Shown here: piece after piece, positions 37,656 to 47,340 of the stretch
Numbering within the stretch: the first letter of the stretch is position 1
Layout of the letters: every line of letters begins with the position of its first letter
Assembly: GCA_022824025.1 (NCBI GenBank)
Contig: JAJEBF010000045.1
Coordinates: forward strand, 62,001-126,000
Source of the DNA: Caldilineaceae bacterium
GTDB lineage: Bacteria; Chloroflexota; Anaerolineae; Caldilineales; Caldilineaceae
Length of the DNA stretch: 64,000 bases
Reading direction: 5' to 3'
Notes under the pieces: generated by a model
What the model was told of the DNA's origin: nothing
Database searches by the model: none
Seen by the model: the letters and a program-made list of their open reading frames with translations, nothing else
Translations under genes and position numbers: made by a program

Positions 37656-38651
37656 GTGCGCGTTCTAATTACCGGAATCTCCGGCTTTGTCGGCGCCACG
37701 CTCGCCAGCTATTTTCTCAGCGAATTGAAGGGGCAGCAGCTGGAGATTCACGGGACCATCCATCGGGCGGACCAGCGCATCCACCATATGCGGGAACAGT
37801 TGCGCCTGCACAAAGGAGACCTCCGCAATCCGGCCTGGGTTGATCGTGTGGTCGAGCTCGTTCGGCCCAGCCTCGTCTTTCACTTAGCCGCCTGGAGTGA
37901 CGTGCGCGCCAGCTGGGACCAGCCCTGGGCCGCGTACGAACTGAACATCAGCTGTCAACTGAACCTGCTAGAAGCCTTGCGGCGTCACTCGCCTGAAGCC
38001 AAAGTACTCGCCGTCGCCTCTTCAGAAGTCTACGGCCTTATTGACCCGACCGACATCCCAATTGACGAGCAAACACCTCTTCGCCCAAACTCCCCATACG
38101 GCATCAGCAAAGTTGCCCAGGACCTGATGGCGCAACAGTACTGGTTCAATTTCGGCCTGCACACCGTCCGCGTCCGCAGCTTCAATCACATCGGGCCCGG
38201 ACAGTCTGAGAGCTTCGTTGCCAGCGCCTTTGCACGGCAGATCGCCGAAATTGAGCACGGGCTGCAGGAACCTGTACTTAAGGTCGGAAACCTGGAGGCT
38301 GAACGCGACTACACTGACGTGCGGGACATGGTCCGCGCCTACTGGCTTGCCCTCCAGTGCGGCGAGCCCGGCGACCTGTTCAATGTCGGCAGCGGAACAT
38401 CCTTTCCCGTCCATCATCTGCTCGACATTCTGCTCAATCTGAGTGCATCGGACATAATTGTGGAACAGGATCCGGAGCGGCTCCGTCCAAGCGAAGTCCC
38501 GCGAATCGTCTGTAATCCGCAGCTGTTTGCCAGGAGGACCGGCTGGGCGCCCAGAATCTCTCCTCGCCAGAGTCTCACAGATGTCCTTCAGTTTTGGCGA
38601 GGCAAGACGAGCACTGAAAGCGAGAGAGGGACGAAGGCTTCGCCGCCGTAG
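37656..38651 (+). CDS. rmd: GDP-6-deoxy-D-mannose reductase-like SDR
   Basis: Extended short-chain dehydrogenase of 331 aa. NAD(P)-binding ITGISGFVGATLASYFL is at the N-terminus; the catalytic YxxxK is SPYGISKVAQD (preceded by VASSEVYG). With Gmd encoded 131 bp downstream, the likely reaction is reduction of GDP-4-keto-6-deoxy-D-mannose to GDP-D-rhamnose for surface polysaccharide. GTG 37656 follows GGAAAGGA; the upstream open frame lacks a start signal. A related 4-epimerase activity cannot be excluded by sequence. Confidence 0.8.
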   Translation: MRVLITGISGFVGATLASYFLSELKGQQLEIHGTIHRADQRIHHMREQLRLHKGDLRNPAWVDRVVELVRPSLVFHLAAWSDVRASWDQPWAAYELNISCQLNLLEALRRHSPEAKVLAVASSEVYGLIDPTDIPIDEQTPLRPNSPYGISKVAQDLMAQQYWFNFGLHTVRVRSFNHIGPGQSESFVASAFARQIAEIEHGLQEPVLKVGNLEAERDYTDVRDMVRAYWLALQCGEPGDLFNVGSGTSFPVHHLLDILLNLSASDIIVEQDPERLRPSEVPRIVCNPQLFARRTGWAPRISPRQSLTDVLQFWRGKTSTESERGTKASPP

Positions 38652-38782
38652 AGACGGTCGAGTCCCACTCCGGCCGTCTGATCGCCAGATGCCTTCCTGC
38701 CAGGCATAACCTTGGGCCATGAAATCCAGCCCGCCGCATATCAAACAAGAGGCGGACAAATCCGCCGCAGGAGCCAGAATAA

Positions 38783-39799
38783 ATGCCCACAGCACTGATC
38801 ACCGGGGTAACAGGACAAGACGGCAGCTACCTGGCCGAACTGCTCCTGAAGCAAGGCTATCGGGTCATCGGAATGGTGCGCCGCACGAGCACAATTAACT
38901 TCGATCGCATCAGGCATATTCAGGACAGGATCGAAATCGCCCAGGGCGACCTCCTCGATCAAATGAGCCTGATCAGCATTCTTCAGGAGTATCGCCCCCA
39001 GGAAGTCTACAACCTGGCTGCCCAGAGCTTTGTCCCGACCAGCTTCTCACAGCCCGTCCTTACCGGCGAATTTACCGCCTTGGGCGTCACGCGCCTGTTG
39101 GACGCCATACGCATCGTCGACCCTTCCATCCGTTTCTATCAAGCCAGCAGCAGCGAAATGTTTGGCAAAGTTCGCGAAGTCCCCCAGACCGAACGTACGC
39201 CGTTCTACCCGCGCAGCCCCTATGGCGTCGCCAAAGTATATGGTCATTGGATTACCGTCAACTACCGCGAGAGTTACGACATCTATGCCTGTTCAGGCAT
39301 CCTCTTCAACCACGAAAGCCCCCGCCGCGGCCTTGAATTCGTAACCCACAAAATCACCAACGAAGTCGCCAAGATCAAGCTTGGCCTGAGCAATGAGTTG
39401 CGACTTGGCAATCTCGACTCCCGCCGTGATTGGGGCTTCGCGCCCGACTATGTGCGTGCCATGTGGCTCATGCTTCAGCAGGATAGTGCTGATGACTTTG
39501 TTATTGCCACAGGCGAAACCCACAGTGTACGCGAGTTTCTCGAAGAGTCCTTCAGCCATGTCGACCTCGACTGGCGAGAATTCGTCGTCCAGGATGACAG
39601 CTTCTATCGCCCTGCCGAGGTGGATCTACTCGTAGGCGATGCAACCAAAGCGGGCAAAGATCTCGGCTGGGAACCGACCGTCTCTTTCGGAGATCTGGCA
39701 CGCCTGATGGTCGATGCCGATCTGGCGTATTGGAGGCGTCAGTCCGAAGGCGACGCCGCAGCTTCCCCTGCTTCACCTTCAGACAGGAAGATGCCGTAG
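38783..39799 (+). CDS. gmd: GDP-mannose 4,6-dehydratase
   Basis: Converts GDP-D-mannose to GDP-4-keto-6-deoxy-D-mannose. The 338-aa protein has [17 protein letters not shown] at the N-terminus, [13 protein letters not shown], the catalytic SSSEMFGKV and [12 protein letters not shown] (YxxxK), and [17 protein letters not shown], all hallmarks of Gmd. AGGAG precedes the ATG. It is paired with the rmd-like gene, which supports GDP-D-rhamnose (or another GDP-6-deoxyhexose) as product. Confidence 0.93.
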   Translation: MPTALITGVTGQDGSYLAELLLKQGYRVIGMVRRTSTINFDRIRHIQDRIEIAQGDLLDQMSLISILQEYRPQEVYNLAAQSFVPTSFSQPVLTGEFTALGVTRLLDAIRIVDPSIRFYQASSSEMFGKVREVPQTERTPFYPRSPYGVAKVYGHWITVNYRESYDIYACSGILFNHESPRRGLEFVTHKITNEVAKIKLGLSNELRLGNLDSRRDWGFAPDYVRAMWLMLQQDSADDFVIATGETHSVREFLEESFSHVDLDWREFVVQDDSFYRPAEVDLLVGDATKAGKDLGWEPTVSFGDLARLMVDADLAYWRRQSEGDAAASPASPSDRKMP

Positions 39800-39851
39800 A
39801 ACCTGTGACCGGCTCAGTTGCCCCGCTATTCGCGGTCAAACGAAGCAATTC

Positions 39852-39880
39852 TTGACATTTTCTCGCCAGATAGGGAAAAT
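39852..39880 (+). promoter_or_regulatory. Candidate promoter of the DUF4062/TIR-like gene
   Basis: Consensus -35 TTGACA (39852-39857), 17-bp spacer, GAAAAT (39875-39880, four of six -10 bases), 82 bp before the ATG at 39962. Confidence 0.4.
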
Positions 39881-39961
39881 AGCGGAATTGTTGGCATTGT
39901 TATCCGCAGTTCGCAGCGCCCACAAACTTCCAGTCCTTCGTTACCTTTCACTTGGCCCACT

Positions 39962-40570
39962 ATGGCAGAGAAACTTCGAATCTTCGTCAGCGCAACCAAA
40001 GACCTCGAGCAGGAAAGGGCGCTTGTCGGCCGACTGCTGGCCGAGCTGCCTGTACAGGTGGGAGCCGAGATAAGACGCACGCCCGCCGACGGTGTCGACT
40101 ACGATACCCTGTTTGAGCTGATCAGCAACGTTGACAGAATCTACTTCCTCCTCGGCAGGGACATCACCGCCCCGTTCGGGGCCGAATGGCAGCTCGCAAT
40201 CCGCCTCGAACGGACAATCGTTCCATTCAAGTTGCTCGGAATGCGCACGCAGGCCGGACGCGAGTTTCTTCGCATCGCCCATGCCCCCTGGAAATCTTTC
40301 CACGACAGCCGGCAGCTGGGCCAACAGATTGGCCTGGACCTCATCGACACCCTGCTCCATCCAGAAAACCGCTACGGCTTGCAGCTGACAGAGGTGGAAA
40401 GGCTGCAACAGTCCCGCCAGAAACTTCGACGCGGCCTCGAACGCCTGGCCTCTGCCCCGCAGTTGGACGAAAGCGGCGTCGGTGTCCCAGGCGGCGCCGA
40501 AGGAGGCGGCATAATTATCGATCCGGCCGAGGCGCAAACTCTGATCGCTGACGAACTTGACGAGCGCTGA
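39962..40570 (+). CDS. Small protein with TIR/DUF4062-like N-terminal domain
   Basis: Protein of 202 aa. The start MAEKLRIFVSATKDLEQERA, then DRIYFLLGRDITAPFGAEW, resembles the Rossmann-like DUF4062/TIR-type domain that begins many STAND or NTPase sensor proteins (strand, F-V-S-x-T, D-L-x-x-E-R). Here it stands alone: no ATPase or repeat domain follows, only a helical tail (about residues 125-160) and a Gly-rich C-terminus. It has its own candidate promoter and is flanked by gmd and a Nudix hydrolase. Catalytic NADase residues cannot be assigned. The family call is a resemblance, not proof. Confidence 0.55.
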   Translation: MAEKLRIFVSATKDLEQERALVGRLLAELPVQVGAEIRRTPADGVDYDTLFELISNVDRIYFLLGRDITAPFGAEWQLAIRLERTIVPFKLLGMRTQAGREFLRIAHAPWKSFHDSRQLGQQIGLDLIDTLLHPENRYGLQLTEVERLQQSRQKLRRGLERLASAPQLDESGVGVPGGAEGGGIIIDPAEAQTLIADELDER

Positions 40571-40665
40571 TAAGGCCGCATTCAGTCAAATCCTCTTCCC
40601 AGTATTGTCCACTCGCAGATCACACTTGTCGGGATCCTCTCCTCTTCCAGTCCTTTGGCCCAGTG

Positions 40666-41259
40666 ATGCCTTCACAGACTCCAGCCGTTGACCAGATAGA
40701 CCGAACCGAAGTTCAAACCTTGTCAGAAAAATACGGCCAGCCAATTTGCCGCCGTTACAACATCGAAATCGACCCGTACTTGAGCGCCTACAGGGGCCGC
40801 AAGGATCAGCTATGGCGCGGCGAGGTCGTCTTTGCCATCCGCCAGATGAACGGCGAAATCCTCCTTCATACAAAACACCGCTACGAAAGGCCTATCTTTC
40901 GCCTGCCCTCAGGCCGCATCGAACAGGGCGAATCGGTCGAAGCCGCGCTCTTACGCGAAATCGCCGAGGAAACTGGCCAGGCGGTCAGAGTGAAACGGTT
41001 CCTGGGTGTTTTGGACTGCCACTTTGTCTATGAGGACTCAGTCGTACCCTTTGTCAGTTATATCTTCTACGTAGAAAGCATGACGCCGGAACTCTGCCCG
41101 ACTGATACAGAGGAAGTCGCCGGATTTAAGACCGTACACGCCCGAAATTTGGACGCCGTGGCCCAATCCCTTCGCAATCTCCGCGAAAAACGCCGCTGCT
41201 GGGGCTACTGGCGCTCCTTGGCCCACGACCTCGTCTACAGCTCTCTGAATGGGCCCTGA
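40666..41259 (+). CDS. Nudix hydrolase
   Basis: Pyrophosphohydrolase of 197 aa. The Nudix box is complete: G83 RIEQG E89 ... REIAEETG (R97, E98, E101, E102, G104), preceded by FRLPSG. A long N-terminal region (residues 1-50) is outside the core fold. GTG 40663 directly before ATG 40666 is an alternative start; no strong ribosome-binding site is present. Substrate could be a nucleotide sugar, dinucleotide or oxidised nucleotide. It precedes pheT on the same strand. Confidence 0.9.
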   Translation: MPSQTPAVDQIDRTEVQTLSEKYGQPICRRYNIEIDPYLSAYRGRKDQLWRGEVVFAIRQMNGEILLHTKHRYERPIFRLPSGRIEQGESVEAALLREIAEETGQAVRVKRFLGVLDCHFVYEDSVVPFVSYIFYVESMTPELCPTDTEEVAGFKTVHARNLDAVAQSLRNLREKRRCWGYWRSLAHDLVYSSLNGP

Positions 41260-41294
41260 TATACACCCAGAATCTGCCCCCTGGTCCGGTCTTG

Positions 41295-41303
41295 TGCTAG
41301 AAT
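41295..41303 (+). promoter_or_regulatory. Extended -10 promoter of pheT
   Basis: TGC-TAGAAT, an extended -10 element 73 bp upstream of the pheT ATG, without a clear -35 box. No T-box or leader-peptide attenuator was recognised in the roughly 65-nt leader. Confidence 0.45.
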
Positions 41304-41375
41304 CAACCGCGGGCCAGATTTCATCAGAGGCTTCCTTCTTAAACCGGCAGTCGACGCACCAGTTGAGAATTAAAC

Positions 41376-44081
41376 ATGCTTGTTCCCATCTCTTGGCTTC
41401 GTGAATACGTGGATATCGCCCTGCCTACAGCAAAACTGGCGGAGCGCCTCACGCTCGCCGGTCTGGAAGAAGCCAGCCTCATCAATACCGGCGACGCTTG
41501 GGAGGAAGACAAGATTGTCGTTGGCCAGGTGGCGGCAGTTCTTCCACACCCCGATGCTGATCGGCTTGTTCTGGTTGATGTCGTCCACGAGACGCAGCAA
41601 GAGTCGTTCCCCCAGCGAGTCGTTACGGGGGCGCCGAATCTCTTCCAGTTCAAGGGCCAGTCACTCGCTGCCGGCGATCTTCCTACCCTCAAAGTCGCTT
41701 TCGCCCGTGAAGGCGCCCTGCTGATAGACGCCTATAGCGACCAGAGGCCCCGCCCGCGCAGAAGACTAAAAAAGGCGAAGATCCGCGGCGTCGAATCTCG
41801 CGGAATGGTCTGCTCCGAACTGGAATTGGGCCTCAGCGAGGAGCACGAAGGAATCCTCCTGCTGGACGAAGACGCGCCTGTTGCGCAGTCTCTCAGCCAG
41901 TATCTCGGCGAGGAAATCCTCGAAATCGACCTGACGCCGGACATGGCGCGCTGCCTGTCAATGTGGGGCATCGCCCGCGAGGTCCATGCCCTGACCGGCG
42001 GCGCCATCCATCTGCCGGAATCTGTTGACTCCTCTTCCGGCGGAGATCAAGCCGCCGATTTCGTCACCGCCCGCATCGACGACCCCGGTCTCTGCCATCG
42101 CTTTACCGGGACCGTCATCCGCAATATCACGGTAGAATCCTCGCCCAAATGGTTGCAGGACCGCCTGACCGCCGCCGGTATGCGCCCGATCAACAACATC
42201 GTTGACATCACCAACTACGTCATGCTCGAAACCGGCCAGCCCCTGCACGCTTTCGACTACGACCTGCTCCTCGAAAGAGCCGACCGCATCGGAGACTCGA
42301 AACCTGGGATCATCGTACGTACCGCCTTGGCAGGGGAAACGCTCCAGACTCTCGACGGCCAGGAACGAAAACTGGATCCCTCGATGCTGGTCATCGCCGA
42401 CAAGGCAGGCCCCATCGCCATCGCCGGCGTTATGGGCGGCGCCGAGACCGAGGTGCACCAGGACTCTCGCAACATACTCCTCGAATCGGCCACCTTTGAC
42501 GGCATCAACAACCGTCGCACTGCCCAATCTTTGCGCTTGCACAGCGAGGCCAGCCACCGCTTCACCCGCGGCGTCCCTGCCACCCTGAACGACGTGGCTG
42601 CCCGCCGCGCCGCAGACCTGATGCGCCAGTGCGCCGGCGGCCGAACCGTTCCCGGCATCGTTGATACCTACCCCGTCCCGCAGCTCGACGTCACTGTCTA
42701 CACCTCATGCAGCGACGTCAAACGACTCCTGGGCATGGATCTGTCTCTGGCGGAAATCGGCGACGCCCTAAGGAGACTGGAGTTCGGCGTACAGGAGTTG
42801 GCCGACCTCCCGTCCGCCTCACCCCAGCAGGCAAGTCTTGGTCTGGCGCGAGCGGAAGGTGAACCCGTCATCGCCGCCACCGTTCCCTGGCACCGGCTCG
42901 ACGTATCCTATCCCGCCGACCTGACCGAGGAAGTGGCGCGCGTGGTCGGCTACGATCAGATTTCTGAAACGCTGCTCGACACTGTCCTGCCGCCGCAACG
43001 CCGCAATGCGCTGCTCGAAACCGAAGAGAACATTCGCGATATTCTCGTAGGATGCGGGCTCCTGGATACAGTCAATCACACCCTCACAACGCCCGAAAAC
43101 CATCGCAAGTTGCGAGCTCGAGTCAACCGAAGTTCCGCCACCGCACTACCCGAAAACGAGAGCGAGGATAAAGCGACCGACAGCTTCGTCGCCCTGACCA
43201 ACCCCCTCTCCCCGGAGCGCCGCGTACTGCGCCGCAACCTGATTGTGAGCGCGCTTGAAAACCTGGCATTCAATGCGCGCTATGCCGACAGCCTGGCCGT
43301 ATTTGAAATCGGCCGCGCCTACAGGCCCCGCTCGACGCCAGCCGGGCCCGCGAACGGCAATGGACAGGATGCTCTCCTTCCCGACGAGGAACGAAAGCTC
43401 TGCATCGCACTGAGAGGTCCCCGCAGTCAGAGCCGCGCCAACCACTCGCCCGGTGAATCCCTCGCTGATACGGACCTGTTCGACTTCTTCGACCTGAAAG
43501 GTGTAATCGAAACGCTCTTGGAAAGATTAGGATTCGCCCCGAACAGCTATCTGTTCAGCGCGCACCCGGAGAGCGGCGCCGGTGATGACGCAAGCGATGC
43601 CAGTTTCGGACCTCGCTGCGCTCTCGTTTCGCTGCAAGACGAGCATTGGGGAATCGTCGGCGAGCTGCATCCGCAGGTGCGAAACGCCTTTGGCCTGGGC
43701 AACGCTCGCGTTGTTCTTGCGGAGCTCAACATCGCGCCGCTCGTGCGCCCGAGTTGGCGAATCTCTCCGATGGCGCCCATCAGCGTCTACCCGCCCGTCG
43801 TCGAGGATCTGGCCTTTGTTGTCAGCGAGGAAGTATCGCAACGCCGCCTGCGCGATGCAATCCTGGCGGGCGGCGGCAGCGGCCAGGCTTCTCTGCTATC
43901 GTCTGTCGAGCTGTTCGACATCTACCGCGGCGAGTCTTTGCCTGTCGGCTACAAGTCTCTTGCCTACCGCGTCACGTATCAAAGCCAGGACCACAGTCTG
44001 AAGGATAAGGAGGTTAACCGTCTGCGTCAGCGGATCATTCGAACGGTCGAAAGGACTACGGGAGGCAAACTGCGCTCTTGA
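41376..44081 (+). CDS. pheT: Phenylalanine--tRNA ligase beta subunit
   Basis: Beta subunit of the alpha2-beta2 synthetase, 901 aa, about 100 aa longer than usual. Domains in order: N-terminal tRNA-binding OB-fold ([20 protein letters not shown]), B3/B4 editing domain ([28 protein letters not shown]), B5 domain ([20 protein letters not shown]), core ([10 protein letters not shown]) and C-terminal anticodon-binding FDX-ACB domain ([20 protein letters not shown]). The extra length comes from several linkers, for example around residues 580-600 and 640-660. pheS is not adjacent, unlike the common pheST order. Confidence 0.95.
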   Translation: MLVPISWLREYVDIALPTAKLAERLTLAGLEEASLINTGDAWEEDKIVVGQVAAVLPHPDADRLVLVDVVHETQQESFPQRVVTGAPNLFQFKGQSLAAGDLPTLKVAFAREGALLIDAYSDQRPRPRRRLKKAKIRGVESRGMVCSELELGLSEEHEGILLLDEDAPVAQSLSQYLGEEILEIDLTPDMARCLSMWGIAREVHALTGGAIHLPESVDSSSGGDQAADFVTARIDDPGLCHRFTGTVIRNITVESSPKWLQDRLTAAGMRPINNIVDITNYVMLETGQPLHAFDYDLLLERADRIGDSKPGIIVRTALAGETLQTLDGQERKLDPSMLVIADKAGPIAIAGVMGGAETEVHQDSRNILLESATFDGINNRRTAQSLRLHSEASHRFTRGVPATLNDVAARRAADLMRQCAGGRTVPGIVDTYPVPQLDVTVYTSCSDVKRLLGMDLSLAEIGDALRRLEFGVQELADLPSASPQQASLGLARAEGEPVIAATVPWHRLDVSYPADLTEEVARVVGYDQISETLLDTVLPPQRRNALLETEENIRDILVGCGLLDTVNHTLTTPENHRKLRARVNRSSATALPENESEDKATDSFVALTNPLSPERRVLRRNLIVSALENLAFNARYADSLAVFEIGRAYRPRSTPAGPANGNGQDALLPDEERKLCIALRGPRSQSRANHSPGESLADTDLFDFFDLKGVIETLLERLGFAPNSYLFSAHPESGAGDDASDASFGPRCALVSLQDEHWGIVGELHPQVRNAFGLGNARVVLAELNIAPLVRPSWRISPMAPISVYPPVVEDLAFVVSEEVSQRRLRDAILAGGGSGQASLLSSVELFDIYRGESLPVGYKSLAYRVTYQSQDHSLKDKEVNRLRQRIIRTVERTTGGKLRS

Positions 44082-44200
44082 GGGTCGTCGCAGAATCGAG
44101 GTAGGGCCAGAGGACGTGGTCTGTTTATCTGTCTTTTCGCCGCCATTCTCCTGGCGCCGGCCGCCATGGCCCGGTGCTGTCGCATCCACGCTACAGCGCT

Positions 44201-45160
44201 TTAGCGCGCCACATATCTGGGTCCGGCCTGAAACTCAACCGGCTTTTCTCTGCGAATGCGATAGATGTCAAGGTCACCCGCCACCTCAACCTCAGGGAAA
44301 ACGGCCCGGGCCTCTTCCAGAATCTCCCTGGCATGATACCGGCGGCTGACATGGTGCAGAACGAGATGCTTTACGCCCGCCTTCATCGCCAACCGGGCCG
44401 CAGCCTGGGCCGTGATGTGCCCATGGCGTTTCGCCAGATCCCGCTCTCTCTCCAAATACGTCGCCTCGATGGCCAGCAGGTCCGCCCCGGCAACAATCTT
44501 GTGCAAGGGACCGGTCCGACTTACGTCGCCGACAAAGCAGAGCTTCGCCCCCTTCTGCGGCTCTCCCAGCACCTCCTCAGGCTGAACCGTGCGCCCATCC
44601 GCCAGGACAACCGGCCGGCCTGCAACCAGTTCCCTTCGCTCTGGCCCGGCAGGAATGCCCAGCTTTTCGGCCTTCGCATTGTCAAACGGCGACCGTTCCT
44701 CCTCCTCGAACGTGAAACCAAAACAGCCGGGGCCTCGGTGCGGCGCCGAAAACGCAGTCAGCGTGAACCCCTTTCCCTGAAAAAGCTCGCCTGCCTCAAT
44801 GCCATTCAGACACACGCCAGCCTGCGGGACCCTCCCAACGCCAAACACGACCTCCATCAGGCGGTGGACGCGTTCAAGCGCCGGGCCGCCGCCATAGATG
44901 TCCAGCCTCTCCAGAGACTCCCAGTGTCCAAGCGTGCTCGCAAGGCCGCCAAGTCCGAGGATGTGGTCCAGATGCCCATGCGTCAGCAGAATCTTGTCCA
45001 ACCGCCGAAATCCAAGGCCGCTGCGCAGTATCTGCCGCTGCGTGCCCTCGCCGCAATCAATCAGGAATCGGTGCTCCTGTACCATGACCAGGGCGGCGGA
45101 GAGACCCCGATGCACCGATGGCGCCGACGCGGAAGTGCCAAGAAATACCAACTCAAACAA
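44201..45160 (-). CDS. rnz: Ribonuclease Z
   Basis: tRNA 3'-processing endonuclease of the beta-CASP-free MBL family, 319 aa. The zinc motif is intact: [13 protein letters not shown] (H61, H63, D65, H66), with the N-terminal [13 protein letters not shown] loop and [14 protein letters not shown], and [10 protein letters not shown] near the C-terminus. The start codon is TTG at 45160. It matters here because the tRNA-Leu in this window lacks an encoded CCA, which RNase Z followed by CCA addition would supply. Confidence 0.93.
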   Translation of the reverse strand: MFELVFLGTSASAPSVHRGLSAALVMVQEHRFLIDCGEGTQRQILRSGLGFRRLDKILLTHGHLDHILGLGGLASTLGHWESLERLDIYGGGPALERVHRLMEVVFGVGRVPQAGVCLNGIEAGELFQGKGFTLTAFSAPHRGPGCFGFTFEEEERSPFDNAKAEKLGIPAGPERRELVAGRPVVLADGRTVQPEEVLGEPQKGAKLCFVGDVSRTGPLHKIVAGADLLAIEATYLERERDLAKRHGHITAQAAARLAMKAGVKHLVLHHVSRRYHAREILEEARAVFPEVEVAGDLDIYRIRREKPVEFQAGPRYVAR

Positions 45161-45224
45161 TGTTAACGCTCACTCAGAACTCAGTTATGGATCAAAACAG
45201 AAAAAAGTCGATCTTCAATAGGAT

Positions 45225-45734
45225 TTACCCTGCGTCTCGGTCGCCGATGGCCTGCAAAGTGAATCTGTGCCTGTCGCACTCGTATATCCCCCAGCTCGGC
45301 GCGCCGAAACGACCCATCACCTCGCCAGGATTGACCAACAGGCAGTTCCCGATTCGCTCCTCGTGCTCCTGGTGGTCATGACCATAGCAGACAAGGTCAA
45401 AGGCGCCGCTCTCCGCGATGCGCCTGGCTGGCTCCGGATAGTGAATCAAGGCGATCTGACTGCCGCCAATTGACAACTCTGCATAGGGGCCGTGCAATGT
45501 CACGTGGGGATAGCCGCCCGCGACCTGCTGAAGCAGCCGCCAATCACCGTCATTATTGCCCTCCACGATGTGAATCGGCCCGCCAAATGCCAGGGCCATT
45601 TGCGTGAGGACAAACGGCGCGACAAGATCGCCACAGTGCAACATGCACTCGCAGCCGGCTACTCTCACGTCAGTTAATGCCTTTTCCAAATTCCAGATAT
45701 TGTCGTGGCTGTCTGACAGGATAGCAATCTTCAT
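45225..45734 (-). CDS. YfcE-type metallophosphoesterase
   Basis: Calcineurin-like phosphodiesterase of 169 aa. Metal motifs are complete: SDSHDN (D-x-H), HCGDLVAPF (GD), VEGNNDGDW (GNxD), IHYPEP, and YGHDHQEHEE (GHxH). ATG 45734 follows GGGAGAAT and gives the canonical MKIAILSDSHDN; the frame continues upstream without signal. It is a general phosphodiesterase; the substrate is not known. Confidence 0.9.
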   Translation of the reverse strand: MKIAILSDSHDNIWNLEKALTDVRVAGCECMLHCGDLVAPFVLTQMALAFGGPIHIVEGNNDGDWRLLQQVAGGYPHVTLHGPYAELSIGGSQIALIHYPEPARRIAESGAFDLVCYGHDHQEHEERIGNCLLVNPGEVMGRFGAPSWGIYECDRHRFTLQAIGDRDAG

Positions 45735-46311
45735 CGAAATTCTCCCTGTTGGAGACCCAATCCGTCCGCATTGACGCAACCCCTGTAGTATATCCGACCC
45801 TGGCCATTTGCATCTAATCCGGCAGATTCACGCGAGTTCACCCAATTCGACATGCTAACCAACGGCCGTATATCTCGCCGCCTCTTGGCCACCAGACCCA
45901 TTTGGTCATTGCATATACCCACCAATATGAACACCGTCGGCGACAGAATGACCTTGTGATATAATTCCAGAATCAAAACTTCCTGGAAAGTGCAACAATC
46001 CACTTTGGAGAATTCTACGTGCTGCCCGGTATAAGTCGATACATGCCCTCGCAGATGGCCCCATCGATTCGAGAGTGAAATCGCTGACGCCGCGTCCCCA
46101 GCCGCTCTCTGCATCCTGCGGCCAACAGTGGACAGCCTGATCATTATCTGGCCCTGATTCGCCCCTATGCCCCAGCCAGAATGAAAGGACGGCCCCACCC
46201 ACTTCACCATGGCCATTCGTATGGCGCCAAGGCAACAGTTGTCCCTCGCGAGTCTTCTACATCCAGGCCGCCCGGGTTTACAGCCCAATTGTTCCTCTTC
46301 GAGAAAACCCA
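45735..46311. other. 580-bp divergent intergenic region
   Basis: Lies between the divergent phosphoesterase and LysM-lipoprotein genes. An extended -10 (TGA-TATAAT, 45957-45965) on the plus strand is a weak promoter candidate but would give a leader of about 340 nt. A 193-codon open frame on the minus strand has no family resemblance and an odd Cys/Arg-rich composition, so I do not call it. Confidence 0.45.
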
Positions 46312-47340
46312 ATGTGCAAGAAAATTCGCTGCAAACACAAGTTCAACGCAAAAATAACCTTCCTCGCCGCCTGTATCCTGTCTGCGGTGGTCCTCCTGAC
46401 AGGGTGCGGCCAGGTCGTTTCATTCGTCCCGACGACGACGCCCTCCCCCGGGCCGACCGCTACCTTCTCGCCTCCCGCCGGCCCTACCCCGATCCCCACC
46501 GTGACACCTGCCCCCTTCACCCCGCCTCCAACGCCGACCCAGACAATAACCCCGACTCCTGTGGTCTATCGCGTCGTTCCCGGCGACAACCTGGAGCGGA
46601 TTGCAGCGCAATTCGGCGTTTCCGTTGCCGCTTTACAGGACGAAAACAACATCCTCGACCCCCGTACGATCCAGCCCGGTCAGGAGCTCCGGATCCCGTC
46701 AACCGAGTCTGCAATCGGCGCCGAACGCATTACTGTGCCAACACCCACACCTGCTTCGTTCAACCACCAGAGCATCCACTTCAGCTTCACGCCCCTGGGC
46801 GGCCTTTGGGTCCTTGGCGAAGTCCACAATACCAGCCCGTACACGCTCGAAAAAGTGCGTGTCGGAGTCAGGCTCCTGGACGAACATGAGGGCACATTGG
46901 CTGAAGAAGAGGGTTCAGTTCTCCTGAACCTTGTCAACCCAGGAGGTGTCGCCCCCTTTGCCATTCTCTTTGAAATGGCGCCCAAGGACTTCGCCAGTTA
47001 CCTGATCTATCCAGTTAGCGGCGTGCCGGCCTATGAGGGAGGATACTACATGGATCTGACAGTGGAAGATCTGGCATTTGAGGGCGAACTCTACTCTGCC
47101 TACCACGTGAGCGGATCTGTGCGCAACGTCGGCTCACAGGAGGCCGTCGAAGTCCAGATTGTTTTGACGGCTTACGATCCCCTTGACCGCGTTATCGCTG
47201 CCCGCACCCTTGAGGCCGACCACAACGTGATCAGCGCGCAAGGTGAAACGACCTTCCAGGCTCTTCTCGTCCCCCTTGGGGGGCCCATCGAGCGAATCCA
47301 TGCCGCCGCACAGGGCAGAAGACACCAGTCCGGGAACTAG
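46312..47340 (+). CDS. LysM-domain lipoprotein
   Basis: Secreted, peptidoglycan-associated lipoprotein of 342 aa. The signal peptide ends with lipobox LLTGC (Cys32). A Pro/Thr-rich linker (residues 40-83) leads to one LysM domain (86-130, YRVVPGDNLERIAAQFGVSV). The C-terminal half has a repeated beta-sandwich pattern (LWVLGEVHNTSPYTLEKVRV and YHVSGSVRNVGSQEAVEVQI), resembling FxLYD-type domains. It is likely an envelope scaffold. Its stop codon abuts the stop of the convergent aldehyde dehydrogenase gene with no intergenic bases. Confidence 0.82.
   Translation: MCKKIRCKHKFNAKITFLAACILSAVVLLTGCGQVVSFVPTTTPSPGPTATFSPPAGPTPIPTVTPAPFTPPPTPTQTITPTPVVYRVVPGDNLERIAAQFGVSVAALQDENNILDPRTIQPGQELRIPSTESAIGAERITVPTPTPASFNHQSIHFSFTPLGGLWVLGEVHNTSPYTLEKVRVGVRLLDEHEGTLAEEEGSVLLNLVNPGGVAPFAILFEMAPKDFASYLIYPVSGVPAYEGGYYMDLTVEDLAFEGELYSAYHVSGSVRNVGSQEAVEVQIVLTAYDPLDRVIAARTLEADHNVISAQGETTFQALLVPLGGPIERIHAAAQGRRHQSGN

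Noticed and set aside
41260-41375. T-box or phenylalanine attenuator before pheT
   Set aside because: The leader is too short for a T-box after the predicted start and no Phe-rich leader peptide or terminator was found.
45731-46312. 193-codon minus-strand open frame upstream of the phosphoesterase
   Set aside because: Extends through a region with no codon bias and no resemblance to any family; the phosphoesterase start at 45734 has its own ribosome-binding site.
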